From the NCBI GenBank assembly GCA_024233285.1, contig JACKPU010000007.1:86849-150848 (forward strand): a DNA stretch of 64,000 nt. The letters are read 5' to 3'. The notes below the pieces were generated by a model. It was not told the DNA's origin and made no database searches. It worked only from the letters and a program-made list of their open reading frames with translations. This stretch comes from Opitutaceae bacterium (GTDB lineage Bacteria > Verrucomicrobiota > Verrucomicrobiia > Opitutales > Opitutaceae). The first letter of the stretch is position 1; each line of letters begins with the position of its first letter. The position numbers were made by a program, and so were the translations under genes. Below, in pieces: positions 1-7,787 of the stretch.

Positions 1-990
1 CACACCCGTGAGGCGGCTGTCTTTGGTCTGCAAGAGACCATCAACTCGGCTTTGTTGGATGTGCGCACCCGCTTTTACACGGTATTGCTCGCCCGCGAGC
101 AGATTAGGGTGCAGGAGCAAAACATAGAGATGCTCCAGCACCAATTGCGTGATACCACGGAGCGTTTTGAGGCGGGATCGGTCTCGAAATTTGAGCGGCT
201 TCGCGCCGAGGTGGCGTTGGCCAATGCCCAGCCGCCGCTCATCAAGGCTCGCAACGATTATCGGCTGGCTACTCATGAGCTACGCCAGGCGATTGGCTTG
301 GCACCTGCTCGTGACGAATCCGCCTCCGATCAGGCTCCGGAGTTCGTCGGATCGCTCACCATCGAAGCATCGAAACCCGAAGTTTCTACCGCGCTCGCCA
401 CCGCGCGCACCCGTCGTCCGGAATTACTACGACTCGCCAAGCTTGTTGATGCCGCCGAGGCCGGTGAACTGACGGCCCGTGCCGGCTATTATCCCAGCAT
501 CGCACTGACCGCTGGTGGTGAACTGCGCAAAGGCCCCACGGAAAGTTTCAGCGATTCGCGCCGTGGTCTGCGCATCGGGGCCGAAGGCCAGTGGACAGCC
601 AACCCCCGAGCCACCGTCGGTAAGATCCGGCAGGCCGAATCCTTGATTAAGCAAGCGCGTCTTGCGCTTGGGGCCGCAGAACTCGCTGTGCAGGTCGAGG
701 TGCGCCGTGCCCTGTCTTCGCTGGAGGAAGCCACCGAACTGATCGGTGCCACCCAGCAGTCGGTCGAGCAGGCCGAGGAAGCGGTGCGCATTGCCCTGAC
801 GCGCTACCAGACCGGCACGACACCTCAACTCGATCTGCTGCAATCGCAGGTGGCGCTGACGAGCGCACGGACCAACCAACTCCGGGCCTACTACAGTCAC
901 AACGTTGCGCTGGCCCGGTTACGCACGGCGATGGGGATATCGGAAGTCGAATATAACGAAGTTGCCGGCTCTGCTCCGATGCAACCTTGA
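1..990 (+). CDS. TolC-family outer membrane efflux protein (5' truncated by window)
   Basis: Outer-membrane channel component of a tripartite efflux pump, probably CzcC-like for a heavy-metal RND system. The reading frame is open from base 1, so the true start lies left of the window and the first in-frame TTG at 52 is not a convincing start. The visible ~330 residues are the long alpha-helical barrel typical of the OEP family: Ala/Glu/Arg-rich heptad helices, the RAEVALANAQ and LDLLQSQVALTSAR helices in each half, and a GYYPSIALTAGGEL beta segment between them. The matching membrane-fusion and RND genes would be expected upstream, out of view. Downstream the gene is followed after 10 bases by a small membrane protein and a Zn/Cd ATPase, so it is probably the distal part of a metal-efflux operon. 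Confidence 0.85.
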   Translation, partial: HTREAAVFGLQETINSALLDVRTRFYTVLLAREQIRVQEQNIEMLQHQLRDTTERFEAGSVSKFERLRAEVALANAQPPLIKARNDYRLATHELRQAIGLAPARDESASDQAPEFVGSLTIEASKPEVSTALATARTRRPELLRLAKLVDAAEAGELTARAGYYPSIALTAGGELRKGPTESFSDSRRGLRIGAEGQWTANPRATVGKIRQAESLIKQARLALGAAELAVQVEVRRALSSLEEATELIGATQQSVEQAEEAVRIALTRYQTGTTPQLDLLQSQVALTSARTNQLRAYYSHNVALARLRTAMGISEVEYNEVAGSAPMQP

Positions 991-1000
991 TCGGCGTGAA

Positions 1001-1282
1001 ATGACTAACCGAGTTATGAAGGCATCTTACCAGTTGCGAGGCAAACGACGCCAGCGCCTCCGAAAGCCGGAATACACCATGACCGGCATTCTCGTTGGTA
1101 TTATTGTCGGTTGGATCGTCGGTTTTGGTATCGAATTATGCTTCAAACCAAACATGCTCATCATGGTGGGAACCGGCGTCGCCGGATTTATTTTTGGGGC
1201 CGGTTTCGAAGCGATCCGGTTATGGTGGCGGATGCGTTGCTTCTGCGCCGGCAACAAAATCAAGCCTCGCCCATTTTTATGA
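1001..1282 (+). CDS. Small two-helix membrane protein, function unknown
   Basis: Small hypothetical inner-membrane protein. With the ATG at 1001 it has 93 residues. A shorter version from the ATG at 1079 (67 residues) starts right at the first membrane helix and is equally possible. Two hydrophobic helices are visible, ILVGIIVGWIVGFGI and MLIMVGTGVAGFIFGAGF, both with GxxxG-like glycine spacing that suits helix packing. The tail is basic and has two cysteines. It lies 10 bases after the TolC-like gene, and its TGA stop overlaps the ATG of the P-type ATPase in an ATGA at 1279-1282, so it is probably co-translated with the ATPase. I do not recognise the family; an accessory role in metal transport is inferred from context only. 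Confidence 0.55.
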   Translation: MTNRVMKASYQLRGKRRQRLRKPEYTMTGILVGIIVGWIVGFGIELCFKPNMLIMVGTGVAGFIFGAGFEAIRLWWRMRCFCAGNKIKPRPFL

Positions 1283-3306
1283 AAACATCCGACAACTCTC
1301 CTGAAAACGAAGGTGGTGAGAAGCAACAACCCCGAAGTGGTCATGATGCACCGGCCGGACATAACCACGATGACGACGAAGGCCACGCCGAGCATGTGGG
1401 TCACACGCATGAGAGCAATCGTGTGGAATCAATCAGTCTCGTGGTATCGGGGGTGTTGGTATCGGCAGGGTTGATCGCCCATGGAGGCAAAGCACCGGGC
1501 TTGGTTGTTGCGGGGATTTCTCTCGCGGCCATGGCGGCCGGAGGCTGGTTTCTCCTGCCCAAAGCGTGGAAAGCGATCCAGAGGCTTCGCCCTGATATCA
1601 ATTTACTCGTGGTGATTGCCGCCATCGGTGCCTCGATTATCGGCGAATGGGTGGAGGCTTCGGCCGTGGTTTTTCTTTTTGGCGTGGCAGAGTGGCTGGA
1701 AGGCTGGGCCGACCGTCGTGCCCGCCGCGCCACCGAAGCCTTGCTGGAACTGGCCCCGAAGGTGGCGGTGGTGAAACGAGAAGGACGATTTGACGAAGTG
1801 CCAGTCGATCAGGTGGCGTTGGGCGAGATCGTCGCGACCAAGTCCGGCATGAGTATACCGCTCGACGGGGAAGTCCTCAGCGGCGAATCCGCCGTCAACC
1901 AAGCGCCGATTACCGGCGAATCCGTGCCGGTGGACAAGAAACCTGGCGACGCGGTATTTGCCGGAACGATCAACGGCGAAGGCTCCCTCGAAATCAAAGT
2001 CACCAAGACGACCGGAGACACCACGCTGGCGCGCATCATTCGGCTGGTGGCGGAAGCCCAGGAACAGAAGGCGCCCACCCAGCGCTTCGTGGATGTGTTT
2101 GCCCGTTACTACACACCTGCCGTTACCGGAGTGGCGCTGCTCGTCTTTTTGGTGCCGCCGCTGTTGATGGACGGAGATTGGAACACTTGGCTGTATCGCG
2201 CCTGCGTCCTGCTCATCATCGCGTGTCCATGTGCCTTGGTGATTTCCACGCCCGTCAGCATTGTGGCCGGGCTGACGGCGCTTGCCCGGCGTGGTGTCCT
2301 GGTCAAAGGCGGAGCCCACTTGGAGGCGGTCGGTCGGCTGAAGGGATTGGCGGTGGACAAGACGGGGACCATCACGGAAGGGAAACCGAAGGTGCAAGCC
2401 GTCGAACTAGTCAAAGCACCCTCCGAGGCGGAGGTCCTGCGGATTGCCGCCGCCATTGATGATCATTCCGCTCACCCCCTCGCCAAAGCCGTGGTTACCT
2501 ACGCCCGGGGAAAGGATGTGACGTTCAACCGGGCCGAAAGCTACCAGAACCGCTCCGGCCGCGGTGCGGAAGGTGTGGTCGATGGGCACCCTCATTTTGT
2601 GGGCAACCACCGCTTCGCACACGAACTAGGCGTCTGCAGCGAAGAAATCGAACGCCGTCTCTCCATCATAGAAGAGAAAGGCCAGTCGGTTGTGGTCGTT
2701 GGTCACCGGCCGCACGACGGCTGCCAAGGCGAGGTCCTGGGCATCATTGCCATTGGTGACAGCTTACGGGCTGACGCGAAGGCTTCCATTACTGCGCTGC
2801 ACGCCGCCGGGGTTGAGCAGGTCATTATGTTGAGTGGCGACAACCAGCGCACGGCGGACTTCATTGCCCGGCAAGTCGGCATCGACGAAGCCCGCGGCGA
2901 TCTGTTGCCTGACGACAAAGTGGCGGCCGTGAAATCGCTGCGTGAAAAACACGGCGTCGTCGGCATGGTCGGCGACGGCGTGAACGATGCGCCCGCTATG
3001 GCGACGGCCAACATAGGCATTGCGATGGGTGCCGCCGGCACGGACGCGGCCATCGAGACCGCCGACATCGCGTTAATGCAGGATGAACTCGGCAAGATTG
3101 CGGAAGCCGTTCGGCTCGGCAAACGCACGCTGGGGATTATCCGTTTCAACATCGCGTTTTCACTCGGCCTAAAGATGGTCTTCCTCGCGCTTGCACTGGT
3201 CGGTTATACCAGTCTCTGGATGGCGATTCTGGCGGACACTGGAGCGACTTTATTGGTCGTGTTCAATGCTCTGCGCCTGCTTCGCACAGATCCGAAAGCA
3301 ACGTAG
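1279..3306 (+). CDS. Zn/Cd/Pb-type heavy-metal translocating P1B-2 ATPase
   Basis: Inner-membrane ATPase that exports Zn2+, Cd2+ or Pb2+ from the cytoplasm. The start at 1279 is chosen because the ATG overlaps the stop of the preceding gene (ATGA); upstream in-frame codons only add sequence from that other gene. The N terminus (about residues 15-50) is a His/Asp/Glu-rich tail (GHNHDDDEGHAEH) in place of the usual HMA domain. Visible motifs are the metal-binding CPC in TM6 (C316, C318) followed by ALVISTPVSIVAGL as in ZntA/CadA, the phosphorylation site DKTGTITEGKP (D360), the HP motif SAHPLAKA, the TGES actuator loop, and the hinge GDGVNDAPA. Length is about 675 residues, normal for the class. 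It is the core of the Zn/Cd module with the ZIP-like and CDF genes downstream. Confidence 0.93.
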   Translation: MKTSDNSPENEGGEKQQPRSGHDAPAGHNHDDDEGHAEHVGHTHESNRVESISLVVSGVLVSAGLIAHGGKAPGLVVAGISLAAMAAGGWFLLPKAWKAIQRLRPDINLLVVIAAIGASIIGEWVEASAVVFLFGVAEWLEGWADRRARRATEALLELAPKVAVVKREGRFDEVPVDQVALGEIVATKSGMSIPLDGEVLSGESAVNQAPITGESVPVDKKPGDAVFAGTINGEGSLEIKVTKTTGDTTLARIIRLVAEAQEQKAPTQRFVDVFARYYTPAVTGVALLVFLVPPLLMDGDWNTWLYRACVLLIIACPCALVISTPVSIVAGLTALARRGVLVKGGAHLEAVGRLKGLAVDKTGTITEGKPKVQAVELVKAPSEAEVLRIAAAIDDHSAHPLAKAVVTYARGKDVTFNRAESYQNRSGRGAEGVVDGHPHFVGNHRFAHELGVCSEEIERRLSIIEEKGQSVVVVGHRPHDGCQGEVLGIIAIGDSLRADAKASITALHAAGVEQVIMLSGDNQRTADFIARQVGIDEARGDLLPDDKVAAVKSLREKHGVVGMVGDGVNDAPAMATANIGIAMGAAGTDAAIETADIALMQDELGKIAEAVRLGKRTLGIIRFNIAFSLGLKMVFLALALVGYTSLWMAILADTGATLLVVFNALRLLRTDPKAT

Positions 3307-3453
3307 GCTCCTCGTAACTGAATGACGGCACGTCCATTTCTTGAGTAACATCTGCGGCATCTCCTATACAGGTTTTAGGCTTTAGTCCTATAGTCTTGGG
3401 GAGCCGTTCGATTATTCTGACGGCATGTTTCCGCATAGATTCAAGGAGCTGTC

Positions 3454-4142
3454 ATGATTCGAGAGCGCCTCATTGCACCGTCATTGCTCGGCGCCGACTT
3501 TTCGCGCCTCGGCGAAGAGGTGCGTCGCGCGGACGACGCGGGCGCGGACTGGCTACACGTGGATGTGATGGACGGGACTTCGTCCCTAATCTCTCGCTTG
3601 GCCCCGGAGCCGTGGCCGCGATCCGACGCCACACCTCCCTCCCGCTCGACGTGCAGTTGATGGTCCGTCGCCCGGATAAAATCATGAACTGGTTTGCCGA
3701 GGCTGGAGCAAATCGAATCACCATCCATGTAGAGTCGGAGCATCCAAGCGGCCTTGAGCATACGCTGCGGGTCGTGCGTGAAGCCGACTGCAAAGTCGGC
3801 TTGGCCGTTAATCCCGACACCCCGATCGCGGCGGCGGAGCGTTATTTCGCGGTCATTGATTTGCTGCTCGTTATGACGGTGAATCCCGGCTTCGGTGGCC
3901 AAAGATTTCTCCCCTCGATGGTGGGGAAGATCGAAACCGCCTTCACCCGGCGCGAGGTGCTCGATCTCGCCTACCTTATTCAAGCGGATGGTGGTATTAA
4001 CCTCGCCACGGCCGCCATGATCTTGTCCGCCGGTGCCGATGTGCTGGTCGCCGACACCGCGCTCTTCGGGGCCGAGGATATGGCGAGTGCGATCTGCGGT
4101 CTTCGCGGGCTGCGGGGCCGCGAACTTCCCGCATCGTCATGA
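3454..4142 (+). pseudogene. rpe: Ribulose-phosphate 3-epimerase, frameshifted
   Basis: Homologue of ribulose-5-phosphate 3-epimerase, the TIM-barrel enzyme of the pentose phosphate and Calvin pathways. The first 42 codons (IAPSLLGADFSRLGEE, LHVDVMDGT) are in one frame, and the rest (FVPNLSLGPG, LMVRRPDKIMNWF, TVNPGFGGQRFL, ADGGINLATA) continues in another. The break is at about 3577-3581, where one missing T would restore the family motif VMDGTFVPN. A second oddity is that the metal-ligand histidine of the usual DVHLM motif is glutamine here (DVQLMV), while H35, D37 and the ADGG aspartate are kept. The gene is flanked on both sides by zinc transport genes. It may be a decayed paralogue, or a single-base sequencing error in an already divergent gene. 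Confidence 0.8.
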
Positions 4143-4224
4143 ATAGACTCCCTCTTCTCCCTATTGCGTCCGATTCCGGCGGGCAAAGGCACCTCAAGCG
4201 AGCCAACGAACGGAGTATGTGCCC

Positions 4225-4959
4225 ATGAACGACGGACTCTTGCGCGTGTTGGCGCTGGCGCTGTTGCCGGCGGTGGGAAATTTCGGGGGCGGTCTTCTCG
4301 CCGAGTGGCTGAAGCCCTCGCAGAGCACGCTTAATCGCGCTCTGCACGCGGCGGCGGGCATTATACTTGCGGTGATCGCGGTTGAAGTGATCCCCGAGGC
4401 ATTGGGAACCTCGCCAGCTTGGGTGCTCGCCGCCAGTTTCCTGGGCGGGGGAGCGGTATATTTGTTTATCGATGCGGTCATCGAACGCTGGCAGCGGAGC
4501 AAGAAATCGGGACCCGGTCCCGGTGCGTGGATGGTTTACGTTGCGGTTGCGACCGACCTCCTCGGCGATGGCCTTTTAATTGGGGCAGGCTCGGCCGTTT
4601 CCGGCGAGCTTGGGCTCGTGCTGGCACTCGGCCAAGTGATGGCCGATATCCCCGAGGGCTTCGCCGTCATCGCGACCTTTCGGGAAAAAGGAGTCGGCCG
4701 GGCGAAGCGCATCTGGCTTTCCGCCTCGTTCGTGGTGCCGGTCATCGGAGCCGCTCTGCTCGGTTGGTTGGTGTTACGGAATCAGGGCGACGCGGTAAAA
4801 ATGACCGCATTGGTTTTCGTGGCCGGCCTTTACACCCTGCCCGCCATTGAGGACATGCTTCGCGAAGCGCACGAAAACGCGGAGGACAGCCGCGGGTCGG
4901 CGGTTTGTTTCCTCGGAGGCTTTGCTCTGTTCCTCGTTGTCTCGGGTGGGCTGGGATGA
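4225..4959 (+). CDS. ZIP-family metal transporter (divergent)
   Basis: Polytopic inner-membrane protein of the ZIP superfamily with seven or eight hydrophobic helices, 244 residues from the ATG at 4225 (a GTG at 4219 would add two). The helix HAAAGIILAVIAVEVIPEAL matches the TM2 region of bacterial ZIPs. The paired metal-site helices are ATDLLGDGLLIGAG and MADIPEGFAVIATFREKG. In canonical ZIPs the second reads HN-PEG; here the histidine-asparagine pair is replaced by AD. ZIPs usually import Zn2+/Fe2+, but inside a zinc-export cluster and with this altered site the direction and substrate are uncertain. It starts about 80 bp after the broken epimerase and is followed 25 bp later by the CDF gene, so they probably share a transcript. 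Confidence 0.8.
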   Translation: MNDGLLRVLALALLPAVGNFGGGLLAEWLKPSQSTLNRALHAAAGIILAVIAVEVIPEALGTSPAWVLAASFLGGGAVYLFIDAVIERWQRSKKSGPGPGAWMVYVAVATDLLGDGLLIGAGSAVSGELGLVLALGQVMADIPEGFAVIATFREKGVGRAKRIWLSASFVVPVIGAALLGWLVLRNQGDAVKMTALVFVAGLYTLPAIEDMLREAHENAEDSRGSAVCFLGGFALFLVVSGGLG

Positions 4960-4984
4960 TTTTTAATTAAGCGAGGATTCACCC

Positions 4985-5881
4985 ATGAGCCACGCCCACG
5001 AAGGACACGACCACGGCAGCTCCGGCAACCTGAAGGTTGCGTTCTTCCTGAATTTCAGCTTCACGATCCTCGAGATTATCGGCGGCGTGTGGACCAACAG
5101 CATCGCCATTCTCAGCGACACGGTGCATGACTTTGGCGACAGCTTGTCGCTCGGGCTCGCCTGGTATTTCGACAAGCGTTCGCAGCGTGGACGCACCGCC
5201 GAGCAGACCTACGGCTACAAACGCTACCGGCTGCTGGGCGGATTGATCACCGGCCTCGTCCTTGTTGCCGGCATTGGATTTATCCTCTGGAAAGCCATCG
5301 GGCGTCTGATGTCGCCGGAGGCGGTCAACGCTCCCGGTATGATCGCGCTGGCCGTCAGCGGCATACTCTTCAACGGCGCCGCCGTTATGCGCGTGAAAAA
5401 TGGGTCGTCGCTCACTGAAAAGGTGGTGAGCTGGCATTTGTTGGAAGACACGCTCGGCTGGATCGCAGTGCTCGTCGGGGCAGGTGTGATGGCGGTGTGG
5501 GACGTGCCGATCATCGATCCGATTCTCTCGATCGGCATCGCGCTCTTCGTGCTATGGAACGTCGGCCGGAATCTCAAGAACGTCATGCAGGTGTTTCTTC
5601 AGCGTGCGCCGGAATCCTTCGACGTGGAGGAGTTCGCGCAGCAAGTGCGGCAGTTCCCGAAGGTGAAAGACACGCATCACATCCATGTCTGGTCGCTCGA
5701 CGGCGAGAGCCACGTGCTTTCGATGCACCTTCAGATGGCGTCCGATGCCTCCCGCGACGAGATCCTTGCGGCGAAGCAAAAAGTGCGCGAGGCGTTGGAC
5801 GAGGAGGAATTCGAGCACGTCACCATCGACGTGGAACTCGCGGGTGAGGACTGCGCCTCGTGCGAGGAAGAGGGCGGCTGA
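4985..5881 (+). CDS. Cation diffusion facilitator (CzcD-like Zn/Cd/Co exporter)
   Basis: CDF-family proton-coupled exporter that moves Zn2+ (also Cd2+, Co2+) from cytoplasm to periplasm. It has 298 residues with six membrane helices and a cytoplasmic C-terminal ferredoxin-like domain. The N terminus is His-rich (HAHEGHDHG). The transmembrane metal site is formed by HDFGD in TM2 and HLLED in TM5, the HxxxD pairs of the Zn-transporting CZD group. The cytoplasmic domain (from about residue 205) carries VKDTHHIHVWSLDGESHVLS, the usual dimer and zinc-sensing region, and ends in an Asp/Glu/Cys-rich tail (EDCASCEEEGG). It is the last clear member of the Zn/Cd module that begins with the P1B-2 ATPase. 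Confidence 0.93.
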   Translation: MSHAHEGHDHGSSGNLKVAFFLNFSFTILEIIGGVWTNSIAILSDTVHDFGDSLSLGLAWYFDKRSQRGRTAEQTYGYKRYRLLGGLITGLVLVAGIGFILWKAIGRLMSPEAVNAPGMIALAVSGILFNGAAVMRVKNGSSLTEKVVSWHLLEDTLGWIAVLVGAGVMAVWDVPIIDPILSIGIALFVLWNVGRNLKNVMQVFLQRAPESFDVEEFAQQVRQFPKVKDTHHIHVWSLDGESHVLSMHLQMASDASRDEILAAKQKVREALDEEEFEHVTIDVELAGEDCASCEEEGG

Positions 5882-5882
5882 C

Positions 5883-5996
5883 ATGGGCGGCGTGCAAATC
5901 CCGATGGGGGCTTGGTGGGCATTGGTCGGCGCGGTTGTCGTCATGCTCGGCATCGACCTGCTCGCGTATTGCGGCGAAAAGCCGGGTTGCGCATAG
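5883..5996 (+). CDS. Possible 37-residue single-helix membrane protein
   Basis: Short open frame starting one base after the CDF stop codon. It encodes one hydrophobic helix (WWALVGAVVVMLGIDLLAYC) with a short polar tail (GEKPGCA). Position and composition suggest a translationally coupled small membrane protein acting with the CDF exporter, but 37 residues is close to chance length in GC-rich DNA and I recognise no family. Low confidence. Confidence 0.35.
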   Translation: MGGVQIPMGAWWALVGAVVVMLGIDLLAYCGEKPGCA

Positions 5997-5997
5997 T

Positions 5998-6159
5998 CAC
6001 GCTCACCTGGAGCCTCGTGTGCATCCGCATCTTCCTCGGCAGGCGACGCCGGTGCCGAATCTCTTTCTCGCCGGCGCGCATACTCGGACAGAGGCCGATG
6101 TGTGGAGTATAGAAGGTGCCGTCGAAAGCGGACGGCGCGCGGCGCAAGTCGTCGATCAC
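5998..6159 (+). pseudogene. C-terminal fragment of an FAD-dependent amine oxidase/desaturase-like protein
   Basis: About 54 codons without a plausible start encode the conserved C-terminal FAD-binding block of phytoene-desaturase/amine-oxidase-like flavoproteins: PVPNLFLAGAHTRTEADVWS followed by IEGAVESGRRAA. In intact family members this is the last ~60 residues of a ~450-residue protein. Here the upstream part is absent and replaced by the end of the CDF operon, so this is a gene remnant left by a deletion or recombination event. It sits exactly between the CDF gene and the end of the minus-strand sigma-factor gene. Confidence 0.7.
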
Positions 6160-6164
6160 TCTGG

Positions 6165-6776
6165 TCAATCTACCCAGAGACTACGCAAGGTTGATCGCAG
6201 CGATTGCTTCGCCCGATAAAGCCTCGTCTCAATGGCTTTTTCAGAACAGCCGGCGACTTGTGCGGCTTGTCGGTAAGTGAGATCCTCTATTTCGACGTAT
6301 ACCAATGCTTCGCGTAGCCGGCGGGGAAGAGCATTGATTGCAGACTGGACCACCGCTCCCCGCCGTTTCTTCTCGATTTCGGCCGGGGCGTTCGGGGCTG
6401 ACTGATCTTCTAAATCGAAACCTCCGACAAGATCGCTATCCAGTGCCTGAATACTTTCTTCACGCCGCCGCAATCTCCAGCGAAGTCGATTGCGGGCGAG
6501 GTTACCTGCGATGGTGAGGAGCCACGGTTTAAAGGGTGCGCCAACCCTGTATTTCTCGCGCGAACGATAGAGTCGAAGAAAAGCCTCCTGAGCGATGTCT
6601 TCAATATCTGATAGTGGCACGCCCAGTCTGAGCAATAACACCTTCATGCTGACTTCCCATCGTTCCATGAGGGCGGCCAAGGCATAGTCCTGCCCTTGTT
6701 GCAGGCATTCCATCAATGCCTCGTCCGAAACTCCGGTCGGATCATCCTCCGGAATGCTCGGCATGCGTGTGATCAA
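6165..6776 (-). CDS. ECF sigma factor, CnrH-like
   Basis: RNA polymerase sigma factor of the extracytoplasmic-function group, 203 residues. Region 2 is visible at about residues 25-95 (DIEDIAQEAFLRLYRSREKY, then PFKPWLLTIAGNLARNRLR), followed by an acidic linker and region 4 with its helix-turn-helix (LTYRQAAQVAGCSEKAIETR, then LYRAKQSLRS). The start used is ATG at 6776; an internal ATG four codons later is possible. The gene overlaps the upstream sensor gene by 35 bases and is the last of three overlapping minus-strand genes: TM anti-sigma, periplasmic sensor, sigma. That is the layout of cnrYXH of Cupriavidus metallidurans, where metal binding by CnrX frees CnrH. Likely targets are the flanking metal-resistance operons. 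Confidence 0.88.
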   Translation of the reverse strand: MITRMPSIPEDDPTGVSDEALMECLQQGQDYALAALMERWEVSMKVLLLRLGVPLSDIEDIAQEAFLRLYRSREKYRVGAPFKPWLLTIAGNLARNRLRWRLRRREESIQALDSDLVGGFDLEDQSAPNAPAEIEKKRRGAVVQSAINALPRRLREALVYVEIEDLTYRQAAQVAGCSEKAIETRLYRAKQSLRSTLRSLWVD

Positions 6777-7242
6777 TTTCCAAATCGAGCGAAGCCGGGC
6801 CTTGATGATCGAAATGCGCTAATCGTGGCAAAACGATATCCAAGTAGCGTTGTCCCTCCGCACCGCCGATAATTGCGGCGATCTCCCGCAGGTGGGTTTG
6901 GGTGGCCGCAATGCACTCGCGATCCACTGCCGCAACCCGTTCCATAGCGGAAGCCAGCGAATCGGCGGAGGCTCCGCTCTCGCGGGCCAACTGCAACTCT
7001 TCACGCGAAGCGATGATCTCGCGGCAGTGCACGGCGCAGATCGACCGATATGCTGCGTGAGCCTTTTCGATTTGCGCCATTTTATCGGAGGGAATGTCGA
7101 ACTCTGCATGCAACCATGCCAAGGCGCTGCTGTTATGATCCTCCTCGCGGGTCCCAAGATGGTGAAAGCACCAAAACGATCCGCATGCGGTGATAGCAAC
7201 GAGGACGAGCAAGGCCGCAGCTGTTAACCACCCGTATTTCAT
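6742..7242 (-). CDS. CnrX-like periplasmic metal sensor, membrane anchored
   Basis: A 166-residue protein with an N-terminal membrane anchor (LTAAALLVLVAITACGSF) and a helical periplasmic domain of the heavy-metal-resistance (CnrX/CpxP-like) type. Aligned by eye with CnrX of C. metallidurans, H45, E59 and H117 fall at the positions of the CnrX ligands H46, E63 and H119, while the methionine ligand M123 is replaced by isoleucine (I121). The C-terminal tail adds a second potential site (HTHAEH). It starts in an ATGA overlap with the anti-sigma gene and overlaps the sigma gene by 35 bases, which implies coupled translation. Expected role: bind Ni/Co/Zn/Cu in the periplasm and release the sigma factor from the anti-sigma. 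The residue assignment is inference, not a computed alignment. Confidence 0.72.
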   Translation of the reverse strand: MKYGWLTAAALLVLVAITACGSFWCFHHLGTREEDHNSSALAWLHAEFDIPSDKMAQIEKAHAAYRSICAVHCREIIASREELQLARESGASADSLASAMERVAAVDRECIAATQTHLREIAAIIGGAEGQRYLDIVLPRLAHFDHQGPASLDLEIDHTHAEHSGG

Positions 7243-7562
7243 GGGTGATTGGTTGGCGCGACCTGGCGATGCGGATCAATGCTCGCGAGATAACGTTCTA
7301 TGAGTTGACCGCGTTCATGTTGCGAAGAGGCTCTAGCCATAAAACCACCTCCAGCGATGGCAATGGCGACACTTGCTATAGCCAACGAGGCGACCCCGCG
7401 AATGTGGTTGCGCAACCAGCCGCCCCAAGTCGATGGCTGATGCCGATAGGTTTCGATGCGTGCCCAAACAGCCGTCCGAAAATTTGGGTTAGTTTGGGAA
7501 TTAACGGCCCAATTGTCGCGGAGCAACTGGCATAGTTTTTCGTCGTCGGAGGAAGTTTTCAT
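7239..7562 (-). CDS. CnrY-like transmembrane anti-sigma factor
   Basis: A 107-residue membrane protein. It has a cytoplasmic N-terminal ~50 residues (suited to binding sigma), a single hydrophobic helix at about 56-76 (VASLAIASVAIAIAGGGFMA) and a short periplasmic tail ending in RYLASIDPHRQ. Small size, topology and first position in the three-gene overlapping set match CnrY, the anti-sigma of the CnrYXH system. Its stop overlaps the sensor start (ATGA at 7239-7242 on the minus strand). Sequence similarity to CnrY itself is weak, so the call rests on topology and gene order. It is divergently transcribed from the Cus operon. Confidence 0.68.
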   Translation of the reverse strand: MKTSSDDEKLCQLLRDNWAVNSQTNPNFRTAVWARIETYRHQPSTWGGWLRNHIRGVASLAIASVAIAIAGGGFMARASSQHERGQLIERYLASIDPHRQVAPTNHP

Positions 7563-7787
7563 GACGTGGATTTAATAGTAATTACCCCTCACGGGTTAAA
7601 TCCCCTCGGAAAATTATTAGAAATTAACATCCATTTCGGGTTTCAAGCGGTCACTTTCCTTCGAAGAATCGGATAATTCGCAGAATTTTCGAAATATTCC
7701 GAGGGTTTTTTCCATCAACGGGCGTAAGGACAGCAGTGGGCAGACGCGTCAATCAATCGTTCTTGCCCCGTCCACTTTTCCTATTTC
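7563..7787. promoter_or_regulatory. Divergent promoter region between the cnrYXH-like and cus-like operons
   Basis: A 225-base non-coding stretch separates the starts of two divergently transcribed metal operons, so it must hold at least two promoters. It is clearly more AT-rich than its surroundings (AAATTATTAGAAATTAAC at about 7611-7628) and contains partly symmetric TTCGAA / TTTCGAAA elements at about 7661-7693 that could be operator half sites. I could not define -35/-10 boxes for an ECF sigma with confidence. Confidence 0.5.

Noticed and set aside
7563..7787. Specific ECF -35/-10 promoter boxes
   Set aside because: Several weak candidates exist, but none is clearly better than chance without comparing to related promoters.
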